In this document: in pieces, positions 47,562 through 58,412 of the stretch
Position numbering within the stretch: the first letter of the stretch is position 1
Layout of the letters: every line of letters starts with the position of its first letter
Source: Streptomyces erythrochromogenes
GTDB taxonomy: Bacteria > Actinomycetota > Actinomycetes > Streptomycetales > Streptomycetaceae
Assembly: GCF_036170895.1 (NCBI RefSeq)
Contig: NZ_CP108036.1
Span: 4,963,501 to 5,027,500, forward strand
Direction: 5' to 3'
DNA length: 64,000 bases
The notes under the pieces: model-generated
What the model saw: the letters and a program-made list of their open reading frames with translations, nothing else
Told to the model about the DNA's origin: nothing
Databases searched by the model: none
Translations under genes and position numbers: made by a program

Positions 47562-48947
47562 ATGGTGCAATTCCACGACTCGATGATCAGCCTCGTCGGC
47601 AACACCCCGCTGGTGAAGCTCAACCGTGTGACCGAAGGCCTGCAGGCCACCGTCCTTGCGAAGGTCGAGTACTTCAATCCCGGTGGATCCGTGAAGGACC
47701 GGATCGCCGTACGGATGATCGAGGCCGCCGAGCAGAGCGGAGCCCTCAAGCCCGGTGGCACCATCGTGGAGCCGACCAGCGGCAACACGGGTGTAGGACT
47801 CGCCATCGTGGCCCAGCAGAAGGGCTACAAGTGCATCTTCGTCTGCCCCGACAAGGTGTCCATGGACAAGATCAACGTCATGCGCGCGTACGGCGCCGAG
47901 GTCGTGGTCTGCCCGACCGCCGTCGACCCCGAGCACCCGGACTCGTACTACAACGTGTCCGACCGCCTCGCACGCGAGCCCGGCGCCTGGAAGCCCGACC
48001 AGTACAGCAACCCGAACAACCCCCGTTCGCACTACGAGACCACCGGCCCCGAGCTGTGGGAGCAGACGGACGGGAAGATCACCCACTTCGTCGCCGGCGT
48101 CGGCACGGGCGGCACGATCTCGGGCACGGGCAACTACCTCAAGGAGGTGTCCGGCGGGAAGGTCAAGGTCATCGGCGCCGACCCCGAGGGCTCGGTCTAC
48201 TCCGGCGGCTCCGGCCGGCCGTACCTCGTCGAGGGTGTCGGCGAGGACTTCTGGCCGACCGCCTACGACCCGAACGTGACGGACGAGATCATCGCGGTGT
48301 CCGACAAGGACTCCTTCCAGATGACCCGCCGCCTCGCCAAGGAGGAGGGCCTCCTCGTCGGCGGCTCCTGCGGCATGGCCGTCGTGGCCGCGCTCAAGGC
48401 CGCGGAGGGCCTCGGCCCGGACGACGTGGTCGTCGTCCTGCTGCCGGACAGCGGCCGCGGATACCTCAGCAAGATCTTCAGCGACGAGTGGATGGCCGGA
48501 CACGGCTTCCTGGAGGAGGCCGGACCGGCCGCCCGCATCGGCGACGTGCTGGACGACAAGGAGGGCGGCATCCCCTCCCTCGTCCACATGCACCCCGAGG
48601 AGACCGTCGGCGAGGCCATCGAGGTCCTGCGCGAGTACGGCGTCTCCCAGATGCCGATCGTCAAGCCGGGCGCCGGCCACCCCGACGTGATGGCCGCCGA
48701 GGTCATCGGCTCCGTGGTCGAGAAGGAGCTGCTCGCGGCGCTGTTCGCGCAGCGCGCCTCGCTCTCCGACCCGCTGGAGAAGCACATGAGCTCCCCGCTG
48801 CCGCAGGTCGGCTCCGGCGAGCCGGTGTCCGAGCTGATGACGGTGCTCGGCGAGGCCGACGCGGCGATCGTGCTGGTCGAGGGCAAGCCCACCGGTGTGG
48901 TGAGCCGCCAGGACCTCCTCGCCTTCCTGGCGAAGACCGCGAAGTAG
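47562..48947 (+). CDS. cbs: Cystathionine beta-synthase
   Basis: 461 residues. PLP-fold II domain with Lys45 in NPGGSVKDR, the substrate loop PTSGNTGVGLA (~77-87) and phosphate loop GTGGTISGTG. The C-terminal ~120 residues are a tandem CBS (Bateman) pair. Joins serine and homocysteine to cystathionine for reverse transsulfuration. No heme-binding N-terminus as in animals. ATG 47562 has GGAGA 4 bp upstream; a longer start at 47463 lacks support. O-acetylserine-dependent activity is possible. Confidence 0.9.
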   Translation: MVQFHDSMISLVGNTPLVKLNRVTEGLQATVLAKVEYFNPGGSVKDRIAVRMIEAAEQSGALKPGGTIVEPTSGNTGVGLAIVAQQKGYKCIFVCPDKVSMDKINVMRAYGAEVVVCPTAVDPEHPDSYYNVSDRLAREPGAWKPDQYSNPNNPRSHYETTGPELWEQTDGKITHFVAGVGTGGTISGTGNYLKEVSGGKVKVIGADPEGSVYSGGSGRPYLVEGVGEDFWPTAYDPNVTDEIIAVSDKDSFQMTRRLAKEEGLLVGGSCGMAVVAALKAAEGLGPDDVVVVLLPDSGRGYLSKIFSDEWMAGHGFLEEAGPAARIGDVLDDKEGGIPSLVHMHPEETVGEAIEVLREYGVSQMPIVKPGAGHPDVMAAEVIGSVVEKELLAALFAQRASLSDPLEKHMSSPLPQVGSGEPVSELMTVLGEADAAIVLVEGKPTGVVSRQDLLAFLAKTAK

Positions 48948-49380
48948 CCCGCCGCCCGCCCGGGGACGGGGCGCGGGCCCCACACGGCCCGACGCCCGCC
49001 CGGGCACCCGCGTTTTCCGGCCGTCGCGCAAACGGTACGGGCCGGACACGTGACAGCAGCACGGCCTTAACACGGCTCCGGCACAGTGGTGGTTGTCGGC
49101 AGGGAGCCCGGGAGACCGGACCAGGCCGGCACCACCGACGGTGTTCGCATACGTCCGGAGCGGCTCCCGGACCAGCGAACGCCATGGACGCGGACGGCCC
49201 TGACCCGGCCGTGTCCACCGCGGGGACCGCCGTCGTCCCGCCCCTCGCCCGCGAGGGTGCGGCGGTCCCCGCGCAATCGCCCCTTCCTTCGGGCCCGGCT
49301 CGCCGGATCCGGTGCTGCGGAGGTTTCAGGCGCGAGGCCCGGGCAGCGCCCCGCAGTGGTGCCGCACCCGGGTGCGACGG
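48948..49380. other. 433-bp intergenic region
   Basis: No gene I can support. Open frames are Arg/Pro-rich. A moderately lower-GC stretch at 49040-49100 (CACGTGACAGCAGCACGGCCTTAAC) may be a promoter but has no following gene on the plus strand. Confidence 0.45.
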
Positions 49381-49758
49381 TCAGTCGAGGGAATCGGGCC
49401 GAGCGCTCCGCAGGCGGGCGGCGTGGATGAAGTTCACCCCCACGATGCCCGCCCAGGCCACGACCATCCCCTTGAAGCCCGTCTGCGCGGCGCCGATGGC
49501 CGACAGCGGGACCGCCAGGACCAGCGTGATGATCGCGAAGCCGAAGCGTTCGCCGAAGTTCCCGTCCACCGGGCCGGCGTACGGTCCCTCGCCGCGGGCC
49601 GCGGCCAGGCGTTCCTCGGCGAGCCGGCGCCGGACCTGGGTGTCGACCTTCTCGACGAACGAGTCCACCAGCGCGGCCTCGTACTCCGGGCCCAGATCCC
49701 GCCGGGCCTTCAGCGTCGCGTCGAGTTCCTTCTTCAGCTCTTGGGCGTGGGCGTCCAT
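49381..49758 (-). CDS. Small two-helix membrane protein
   Basis: 125 residues. Helical start (QELKKELDATLKARRDLG; VEKVDTQVRRRLAEERLAAA), then two helices (FAIITLVLAVPLSAIGAAQ and GMVVAWAGIVGVNFIHAA). Resembles small integral membrane proteins with a coiled-coil head common in Streptomyces. GGTGAGG upstream of ATG 49758. Role unknown. Confidence 0.75.
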   Translation of the reverse strand: MDAHAQELKKELDATLKARRDLGPEYEAALVDSFVEKVDTQVRRRLAEERLAAARGEGPYAGPVDGNFGERFGFAIITLVLAVPLSAIGAAQTGFKGMVVAWAGIVGVNFIHAARLRSARPDSLD

Positions 49759-49900
49759 GCCCTCACCGTAGGAAGCGCCGCAGGCCCCGGCACTGGGGCT
49801 AGCCCCCGTATCCGCATCGCGGGCACCGGCTTGCCCCGCTGCATAACCGCATGCAGAGTGCTCCGTGACTGAATAGACCACCGGGACGGAGGGGGACGGC

Positions 49901-50743
49901 ATGAGCGACAGCCCGGCGGCGCGGCTCCAGGCGCTGTTCGAGGGGCACCGGCTGACGCCGACCCAGCGGCGGATCGCGCACTGCATGGTGCGCGGGGCGG
50001 CGGAGGTGCCGTTCCTGTCGAGCGTCGAGCTCGCCGAGCTGGCGGGGGTGAGCCAGCCGTCGGTGACCCGGTTCGCCGTGGCGCTCGGCTTCGACGGCTA
50101 TCCCGCGCTGCGCAAGCACCTGCGCGAGGTGGCTCCGGCCGAGCGGGCCGCCGCGGTCGGGGAGGACTCGTACAACGAGTACCAGCAGGCCGTCCTGGGC
50201 GAGATCGAGAACCTGCGGCAGCTCGCCGAGATGCTCGCCGACCCCGCGCCGGTGGAGGAGGCGGGGCGGCTGCTCGCCGCCTCGACCCCGCTGCCGGTGC
50301 TCGGGCTGCGCGCGGCGTCCTCGCAGGCGCGCGGCTTCGCGTACTTCGCCGCCAAGGTGCATCCGGACGTACGGCTCCTCGACGAGGGCGGCTCGATGAT
50401 GGAGGACCGCATCGACGCGGCCCTCTACGAGGGCGCCACGGCCCTGCTGTGCTTCGCACTGCCCCGGCACCCGCGGGAGGTCGTGGACACGCTGGAACGT
50501 GCGCGGAAGGCCGGCCTGACCGTGGTGACGGTCGCGGACTCGGCCTTCGCCCCGGTGGCCCGCCACTCGGACCTGCTGATCCCCGCCCCGGTCGGCACCG
50601 GCCTGGCCTTCGACACGGCGTGCGCGCCCATGCTGCTGGGCCGGGTGCTGCTGGAGGCGATGGCGGACGCGCTGCCGGACGCGCAGGCCCGCCTGGAGGC
50701 CTTCGACACCCGGGCGGCGGCCCGCGGGCTGTTCGTGGAGTGA
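49901..50743 (+). CDS. MurR/RpiR-family transcription regulator
   Basis: 280 residues. HTH_6 domain at 1-~80 (FLSSVELAELAGVSQPSVTRFAVALGF) and a SIS sugar-isomerase-like domain at ~115-255 (LPVLGLRAASSQARGFAYFA). RpiR proteins sense phosphorylated sugars or related metabolites. It lies 3.3 kb from the hut operon, so hut regulation is possible but not shown. A GGAGGGG site is 6-7 bp before ATG. Confidence 0.9.
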   Translation: MSDSPAARLQALFEGHRLTPTQRRIAHCMVRGAAEVPFLSSVELAELAGVSQPSVTRFAVALGFDGYPALRKHLREVAPAERAAAVGEDSYNEYQQAVLGEIENLRQLAEMLADPAPVEEAGRLLAASTPLPVLGLRAASSQARGFAYFAAKVHPDVRLLDEGGSMMEDRIDAALYEGATALLCFALPRHPREVVDTLERARKAGLTVVTVADSAFAPVARHSDLLIPAPVGTGLAFDTACAPMLLGRVLLEAMADALPDAQARLEAFDTRAAARGLFVE

Positions 50744-50746
50744 GCC

Positions 50747-51919
50747 TCAGCGGTAGTTGAGCTCCGCCAGCTCGGTGGCGAGGCGCGTGCGCAGCGCCGG
50801 GATGCCGGCGAGGGCGGGCAGCAGGGTGTTGCGCACGGCCCGCAGCGCCCTGTTCCGGGTGGTCGCGACCCGGGTCATCCGGTCGGTGAGGGCCACCACG
50901 CGCAGGGCGACGGGGCGGCGCGCGGCCTCGTAGCCGTCGAGGTCGCCGCCGGCCAGGGCGCGGCCCAGGGCGTAGCCGTCCTGGATGCCGGTGTTCATGC
51001 CCTGACCGCCGGCCGGGCTGTGCACGTGGGCGGCGTCCCCGGCGAGCAGCAGGCGGCCCGCGCGGTAGCGCTCGGCGACGCGGTGGTGGATCCGGAACCG
51101 GGAGGACCAGATCAGTTCGCGGACGGCTGCCTGGCCGGGGACGCGTTCGTCCAGCAGGCGCCGGACGAAGGCGAGGTCGGGCTCGGCGGGGGCCTCGGCG
51201 ACGGTGGCGACGATCCGGTAGCGCCCGGAGGCGCCGAGGGTGCTCCCGGGCAGCGGGGCGACCACCATGAGCCCGGCGGCGCCGAAGACGAGCGAGACCT
51301 CGCGCGGGCCCGGGGCCCAGTCCAGACCCACGTCGGCGAGGACGAAGGATTCCTCGTACGCGCTGCCCTCGAAGGCGATGCCGGCTGCGGTGCGGACCGT
51401 GCTGTGCATCCCGTCGGCACCGATGACGTGCGCGGCGCGCAGGGTCTCGCCGGTGGCGGTGGTGAGGGTGGCCCCGTCCGCGTCCTGGGTGACGCCGGCC
51501 ACCTCGTACGGGCGGTGGACGTCGCCACCGAGCGCCCGCAGGCGGCGCAGCAGGACGGCCTCGGTCTCGTACTGGGGGACCATCAGCGCGTACGGGTGGG
51601 CCGTGGGCAGGCGGTCGAAGTCGACGGCCGCGAGCGGGCGGGCACCGTCTCGGATCCGGAAGCGGGAGACGGGGACGCCGTGACCGACGAGGTCTGCGGT
51701 CAGTGCGCCGCTCGGGTCGAGCTCGTCGAGGACCTCCAGGGTGCGGGCGTGCACGACGGCGGCGCGGGAGGTGTTGCAGCCCTCGGCCTGCCGGTCGAGG
51801 AGCACGAAGTCGATGCCGGCCCCCGCCAGGGTCACGGCGAGGGCGAGGCCGGTGGGGCCGGCGCCGACAATGGCGACCTCGGTGCGGGCGGGGAGCGGGA
51901 GTGCGGCGGTGCTGGTCAT
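50747..51919 (-). CDS. FAD-dependent aromatic monooxygenase (PHBH type)
   Basis: 390 residues. GxGxxG dinucleotide motif at the N-terminus (VAIVGAGPTGLALAVTLA), the DG motif (VIGADGMHSTVR) near 180-190, and the GD motif LLLAGDAAHVHSPAGGQGMN near 280-300: all three family motifs. Uses NADPH and O2 to hydroxylate an aromatic or polyketide-type substrate. Divergent from its TetR partner with an operator array between. Shorter than PgaE-type (~490), lacking the thioredoxin-like tail. GGAGGAGG before ATG 51919. Confidence 0.9.
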   Translation of the reverse strand: MTSTAALPLPARTEVAIVGAGPTGLALAVTLAGAGIDFVLLDRQAEGCNTSRAAVVHARTLEVLDELDPSGALTADLVGHGVPVSRFRIRDGARPLAAVDFDRLPTAHPYALMVPQYETEAVLLRRLRALGGDVHRPYEVAGVTQDADGATLTTATGETLRAAHVIGADGMHSTVRTAAGIAFEGSAYEESFVLADVGLDWAPGPREVSLVFGAAGLMVVAPLPGSTLGASGRYRIVATVAEAPAEPDLAFVRRLLDERVPGQAAVRELIWSSRFRIHHRVAERYRAGRLLLAGDAAHVHSPAGGQGMNTGIQDGYALGRALAGGDLDGYEAARRPVALRVVALTDRMTRVATTRNRALRAVRNTLLPALAGIPALRTRLATELAELNYR

Positions 51920-51937
51920 GGTGACCTCCTCCGGCGT

Positions 51938-52038
51938 GCCAACGTTCGTTGGCCAACAACTGTTGGCATCAGCATGCGCCTGCATCGCGACTGTGTCAAC
52001 GCTTGTTGGCACACGGATGTTGGCCTACGGTTGTTGAC
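51938..52038. promoter_or_regulatory. Operator array for the adjacent TetR regulator
   Basis: GCCAACGTTCGTTGGC (51938-51953), GCCAACAACTGTTGGC (51952-51967) and GTCAACGCTTGTTGGC (51995-52010) share a 6-4-6 dyad. Two more half-sites GTTGGC (52019-52024) and GTTGAC (52033-52038) reach the regulator ATG. A regulator bound here would block both divergent promoters. Confidence 0.8.
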
Positions 52039-52596
52039 ATGACGGAGCGACGCTCATCCGACCAGACCAGGGCCGTGATCCTGCGCGCCGCGCGAGAGCG
52101 GTTCGCCGCCCAGGGGTACGAACGCACGACCATCCGGGCGGTGGCCGCGGACGCGGAGATCGACCCGTCGATGGTCATGCGGTACTTCGGCAGCAAGGAG
52201 CAGCTCTTCGACGCCGCCCTGGCGGTGGACCTGCGCCTGCCCGACCTGGGCGCCGTGTCGGCCGGGGAGCTTCCCGCCGTCCTCGTGCGCCACTTCGTCG
52301 AGCGGTGGGGGGGCGATCCGGCCGACGACGCCCTGCTGGTGCTGCTGCGCTCGGCCGTCACCAACGAGCAGGCCGCGGACCGGATGCGGGAGGTGTTCGC
52401 GGCGCAGGTCGCCCCGGCGCTGGCGGCGGCCCTCGGCCCCGACCGGGCCGCCCGCGTGGCCGGCCTGGTCTCCGCCCAGCTGCTGGGCCTGGCCCTGACC
52501 CGCTACCTGCTGCGGCTGCCCGCGGTCACCGCGCTGAGCCCGGACGACCTGGTTGCGGGCCTGGCCCCGGCGCTGGCGGCCACCCTGGCGGGGTGA
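52039..52596 (+). CDS. TetR/AcrR family repressor
   Basis: 185 residues. HTH at ~28-50 (TTIRAVAADAEIDPSMVMRYFGSKEQLF) with the typical Y-x-x-F-x-x-K-x-x-L pattern. The C-terminal ligand domain is Ala/Leu-rich. No ribosome site; the last operator half-site touches the ATG, so the mRNA is probably leaderless. It likely represses itself and the monooxygenase until a small aromatic ligand binds. Confidence 0.92.
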   Translation: MTERRSSDQTRAVILRAARERFAAQGYERTTIRAVAADAEIDPSMVMRYFGSKEQLFDAALAVDLRLPDLGAVSAGELPAVLVRHFVERWGGDPADDALLVLLRSAVTNEQAADRMREVFAAQVAPALAAALGPDRAARVAGLVSAQLLGLALTRYLLRLPAVTALSPDDLVAGLAPALAATLAG

Positions 52597-52602
52597 GCCG
52601 CG

Positions 52603-53964
52603 CTACAGCAGCGCGTCGCCGAAGGCGCCGCCCGCCTCCGCCACGATGTCCGCGGCGGACTGCGCGGGCCGGGCGAGGCTGAAGCGGACGCCGCCCCGCG
52701 GGGTCACCGTGAAGCCGTGGACCGCCGGGCGCGGCAGGCTGTTGTAGCCGTAGTGGGCCGTGAAGAAGTACGCGCCGGTGTCCGGTACGCCGATCAGGTC
52801 GCCGGGGGCGAGCAGCGGCAGCTCCCGGCCCGTGGCGAGCAGGTCCCCCGCGAAGCAGGCCGGGCCCGCGACGTCCTGGGCCACCGGGTCGCCGGCCTTC
52901 GGGGCGCCCTTCGCGTCGTACGGCAGGATCCGCACGGGCCAGGCCGCCGGCGCGTAGGCGGTGCGGGTCGCCAGCTGGACGCCGGCGTGCGTGAGCGCGA
53001 TCGGCCGGGATCCGCTGCTCTTGGTGTACTCGACCCGGGCCAGCACCAGGCCGTGCTTGGCCAGCAGGGACCGGCCGAACTCGGTGACCAGGCCGTACGA
53101 GCCGTCGAAGAGCGCCGGGACCGCCTCGCGCAGGGCGGACACGTACCGGGCGTACGTCGGGGTCGCCTCGTCGGAGGCGAAGTTGACCGGCAGCCCGCCG
53201 CCGATGTCGAGGGTGTCGATCCGGCGCCGCCCGGCCGCCGCGTTGATCTCCTCGGCCAGTGCGTGCAGTTCCCGTACGCCTTGCGCGATCAGCTCCAGGG
53301 GGACGCCCTGCGAGCCCGAGTGGATGTGCAGCCGGGTCAGCCACGGCCGGTCCAGGAAGGCCCGTACGAGCCACGCGCGCGCCCCGGGATCGCGCAGGGC
53401 GACGCCGAACTTCGAGGTGGACGTCGCCGTGGACAGCGCGTCGATGGCGCCCGCGCCGGTCTGCGGGTTGATCCGCACCCCGATCGGGGAGGCGGTGGGC
53501 GCCGCGGCGACGAGGGCGTCGAGGCGCTCCAGCTCCTGGCGGTTGTCGGCGTTGACGGCGATGCCCAGCGCCAGTGCCTCGCGCAGTTCGGCGGTCGTCT
53601 TGGCTGGGGAGTCCAGGACGGTCCGGGCCGCGGGAACCCCGGCGGCGCGGGCCAGCGCCAGCTCGCCGGGGCTGGCGACCTCGCAGCCGAGCCCGGCGTC
53701 CGCGAGCAGCCGCAGCACCGGCACGAGCGGGGCGGCCTTCACGGCGAAGGCGTGCAGGACGGGCGTGCCGGGCGCCAGGGCGTCGGCGAAGGCGGCGGTC
53801 AGGGCCGCGGCGGAGGCCCGGATCCCGTCGCCGTCCAGCAGGCAGGCCAGGGGCTCCGCGGAGTCGGCCCCGCCCACCAGCCCCTGCTCGACGGCGGCCC
53901 GTACGACCAGATCCCGGCGCCCGGCGGCGCCCTTGCCCTCCGTGTCTGCGGCCATGTCCGCCAT
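52603..53964 (-). CDS. PLP-dependent decarboxylase, diaminopimelate/ornithine type (fold III)
   Basis: 453 residues. Alanine-racemase fold: Lys76 in HAFAVKAAPL binds PLP, HIHSGSQ near 215 and the DIGGGLPVNF glycine loop near 255, then FTAHYGYNSLP near the C-terminus. A LysA/DapDC relative, but the N-terminal part is longer and it is not beside lysine genes. Substrate could be diaminopimelate, a polyamine precursor or another amino acid. Three candidate start codons (53964, 53955 and later) exist. Divergent from hutU. Confidence 0.85.
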   Translation of the reverse strand: MADMAADTEGKGAAGRRDLVVRAAVEQGLVGGADSAEPLACLLDGDGIRASAAALTAAFADALAPGTPVLHAFAVKAAPLVPVLRLLADAGLGCEVASPGELALARAAGVPAARTVLDSPAKTTAELREALALGIAVNADNRQELERLDALVAAAPTASPIGVRINPQTGAGAIDALSTATSTSKFGVALRDPGARAWLVRAFLDRPWLTRLHIHSGSQGVPLELIAQGVRELHALAEEINAAAGRRRIDTLDIGGGLPVNFASDEATPTYARYVSALREAVPALFDGSYGLVTEFGRSLLAKHGLVLARVEYTKSSGSRPIALTHAGVQLATRTAYAPAAWPVRILPYDAKGAPKAGDPVAQDVAGPACFAGDLLATGRELPLLAPGDLIGVPDTGAYFFTAHYGYNSLPRPAVHGFTVTPRGGVRFSLARPAQSAADIVAEAGGAFGDALL

Positions 53965-54060
53965 CCCATCATCCGACGGGGCCGCCCGCAGCTGTTGACT
54001 GAATCTATTCAGAGCGCGAGTATGTGAATGGAATTAACAACATCGGAGGAGGCACCCGCC

Positions 54061-55721
<1,661 letters not shown>

Positions 55722-55725
<4 letters not shown>

Positions 55726-56936
55726 CCGGCGTTTCCTTCCACTCGATGTGGGCCGAGCTGGCTCCCGTCGGCCGCAACGCCGACACCGGCGGCTACCGCC
55801 GCTACGCCTGGAGCGGGGCCGACGCCGACTGCCGGACCTGGTTCCAGGAGCAGGCCGAGGCGCGCGGGCTCACGTACGAGACCGACCGCAACGGCAACCA
55901 GTGGGCCTGGCTCGGCGACCCCCTCGCCGGGGACGCCGTGGTCACCGGCTCGCACCTGGACTCCGTCCCCGACGGCGGCGCCTTCGACGGCCCCCTCGGC
56001 GTGGTGTCCTCCTTCGCGGCCCTGGACGAACTCCGCAGGAGGGGCGCGGAGTTCTCCAGGCCGCTGGCCATCACCAACTTCGGTGACGAGGAGGGCGCCC
56101 GCTTCGGCCTCGCCTGCGTCGGCTCCCGGCTCGCGGCCGGGCAGCTGACCAAGGAGAAGGCGTACGAGCTGCGCGACGCCGACGGCGTCAGCCTGCCCCA
56201 GGCCATGGAGGCCGCCGGATACGACCCCGAGGCCATCGGGGCCGACCCCGAACGGCTCGGCCGGATCGGCGCCTTCGTCGAGCTGCACGTCGAACAGGGC
56301 CGCGCCCTGGACCTGTCCGGGGACCGGGTCGGCATCGCCTCGGCGATCTGGCCGCACGGCCGCTGGCGGTTCGACTTCCGCGGCGAGGCCAACCACGCCG
56401 GCACCACCCGCCTCGTGGACCGGCGCGACCCGATGCTGACGTACGCGGCGACCGTGCTGGCCGCCCGTACGGAGGCGGCCCTCGCCGGCGCCGTCGCCAC
56501 CTTCGGGAAGATCTCCGTCGAGCCCAACGGCGTCAACGCCATCCCGTCGCTGGTGCGCGGCTGGCTCGACTCCCGCGCCGCCGACCAGGCCACCCTCGAC
56601 ACCGTCGTCACCGCCATCGAGAAGGCCGCGCGCGAGCGCGCCGACCAGGACGGCATCGACCTCGGGATCGTCCGGGAGTCCTTCACCCCGGTCGTCGAGT
56701 TCGAGCACGCCCTGCGCGACGAGATGAACCGGATCCTGGGCGGGTCCGTCCCCGTCCTCGGCACCGGGGCGGGACACGACGCCGGAATCCTCTCCGCCGC
56801 CGTCCCGACCGCCATGCTGTTCGTGCGGAACCCGACCGGCGTCTCGCACTCCCCGCGTGAGTTCGCCGCCGAGGACGACTGCGTGGCCGGCGTCCTCGCC
56901 CTCGCCGACGTACTGGAAGGCCTGGCATGTCGCTGA
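55722..56936 (+). CDS. M20 amidohydrolase (allantoate/N-carbamoyl amino acid type)
   Basis: 404 residues. Di-zinc site: His78 and Asp89 ([19 protein letters not shown]), Glu123/Glu124 (GDEEGARFG), later LHVEQG and a final HS-P-R-E-F. Annotated family members cut allantoate or N-carbamoyl amino acids. In the middle of the hut operon it is a good candidate for the missing last step, cleavage of N-formyl-L-glutamate. Start overlaps hutU stop (GTGA); its own end overlaps hutF by 10 bp. Confidence 0.88.
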
Positions 56937-58294
56937 CGACGTACTGGCTGGAGCACGCCTGGCTCGGCACCCGCCCCCAGCTACCGCCGGGAGGTACCCC
57001 CGTCGAGCCGGGCGTCGCCCTGGAGGTCGACGCCGAGGGGCGGATCGCCGCCCTGCGCACCGGCGTGGACACCCCGCCGCCCGGCGCGGAGCCGCTGCGC
57101 GGCCTGACGGTCCCGGGCCTGGCCAACGCGCACAGCCACGCCTTCCACCGGGCCCTGCGCGGCACCGTCCAGATCGGCTCCGGCACCTTCTGGACCTGGC
57201 GCGAGCTCATGTACGAGGTCGCCCAGAACCTCACCCCCGACAGCTACTTCACCCTCGCCCGCGCCGTGTACGCCGAGATGGCCCTGGCCGGCATCACCAA
57301 CGTCGGCGAGTTCCACTACGTCCACCACGCGCGCGGCGGCACCCCGTACGCCGACCCCAACGCCATGGGCGAGGCCCTGATCGAGGCCGCCGCGGCTGCC
57401 GGCATCCGCATCACCCTCCTCGACACCGCCTACCTCTCGTCCGGGTTCGGCGAGGCTCCGAACGCCCACCAGCAGCGGTTCTCGGACGGCACCGCCGACG
57501 CCTGGGCCGAACGCGTCAGCGCCCTCAAGCCGCGCGGGCACGCCCTGATCGGCGCGGCCGTCCACTCGGTGCGGGCCGTGCCCGCGGACCAGCTGGCCAC
57601 CGTCGCCGGCTGGGCCGAGGAGCGGCGGGCGCCGCTGCACGTCCACCTGTCCGAGCAGACCGCCGAGAACGACGCCTGCCAGGCCGCCCACGGCCGCACC
57701 CCGAGCCAGCTGCTGGCCGACCACGGGGTGCTCGGTCCGCGCACCACCGGCGTCCACAACACACACCTCACGGACGCGGACATCGCCCTGCTCGGCGGCA
57801 CCGGCACCGGCACCTGCATGTGCCCCACCACCGAACGCGACCTCGCCGACGGCATCGGCCCGGCCACCCGGCTCCAGCGGGCGGGCAGCCCGCTCTCCCT
57901 GGGCAGCGACAGCCACGCCGTGATCGACCTGCTCGAAGAGGCCCGCGCGATGGAGCTGAACGAGCGCCTGCGCAGCCGTACGCGGGGGCACTGGACGGCC
58001 AACGCGCTGCTCACCGCCGCCACCGGCGACGGGCACGCGGCGCTGGGCCTGCCCGACGCGGGCCGCCTGGAGGCGGGCGCGCTCGCGGACTTCACCACGG
58101 TCGCCCTGGACACCGTCCGCACGGCCGGCCCGCTGCCGCGGCTCGGCGCCGAGACGGCGGTCTTCGCCGCGACGTCCGCCGACATCCGCCACACGGTGGT
58201 AGGCGGCCGGCACGTGGTCCGCGACGGCCACCACACCCTCGTCGAGGACGTCCCGTCCGCCCTGTCCGAAGCGATCGCGGCCCTCCGCGCCTGA
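56927..58294 (+). CDS. hutF: Formimidoylglutamate deiminase
   Basis: 455 residues. Amidohydrolase superfamily: H69-x-H71 in LANAHSHAFHR, later HLSEQTAEND and SDSHAVIDLL metal ligands. Converts N-formimidoyl-L-glutamate to N-formyl-L-glutamate and ammonia. Its presence shows the five-step hut branch. Confidence 0.92.
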   Translation: MSLTTYWLEHAWLGTRPQLPPGGTPVEPGVALEVDAEGRIAALRTGVDTPPPGAEPLRGLTVPGLANAHSHAFHRALRGTVQIGSGTFWTWRELMYEVAQNLTPDSYFTLARAVYAEMALAGITNVGEFHYVHHARGGTPYADPNAMGEALIEAAAAAGIRITLLDTAYLSSGFGEAPNAHQQRFSDGTADAWAERVSALKPRGHALIGAAVHSVRAVPADQLATVAGWAEERRAPLHVHLSEQTAENDACQAAHGRTPSQLLADHGVLGPRTTGVHNTHLTDADIALLGGTGTGTCMCPTTERDLADGIGPATRLQRAGSPLSLGSDSHAVIDLLEEARAMELNERLRSRTRGHWTANALLTAATGDGHAALGLPDAGRLEAGALADFTTVALDTVRTAGPLPRLGAETAVFAATSADIRHTVVGGRHVVRDGHHTLVEDVPSALSEAIAALRA

Positions 58295-58321
58295 CGCTGC
58301 TCTGCCCCGCCCTTCTCTTTC

Positions 58322-58388
58322 CAGCCCGTCCGGCGTTTGAGGACCGGGTCCGGGCAGAGCCCGGTTTCGGGAAGGGGCGGGGTGGGGG
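58322..58388. repeat. Streptomyces dispersed intergenic repeat (partial)
   Basis: CAGCCCGTCCGGCGTTTGAG..., then a GC-rich foldable part (CGGGTCCGGGCAGAGCCCGG) and GGGCGGGGTGGGG. Matches, from memory, a sequence scattered in many Streptomyces intergenic regions. It separates hutF from hutI within the operon. Confidence 0.6.
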
Positions 58389-58412
58389 CAAGCAAGTTCT
58401 GAGAGGAACCCT

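Noticed and set aside
50747..52596. Secondary-metabolite cluster around the monooxygenase
   Set aside because: Only the monooxygenase and its regulator are present; neighbours are primary metabolism.
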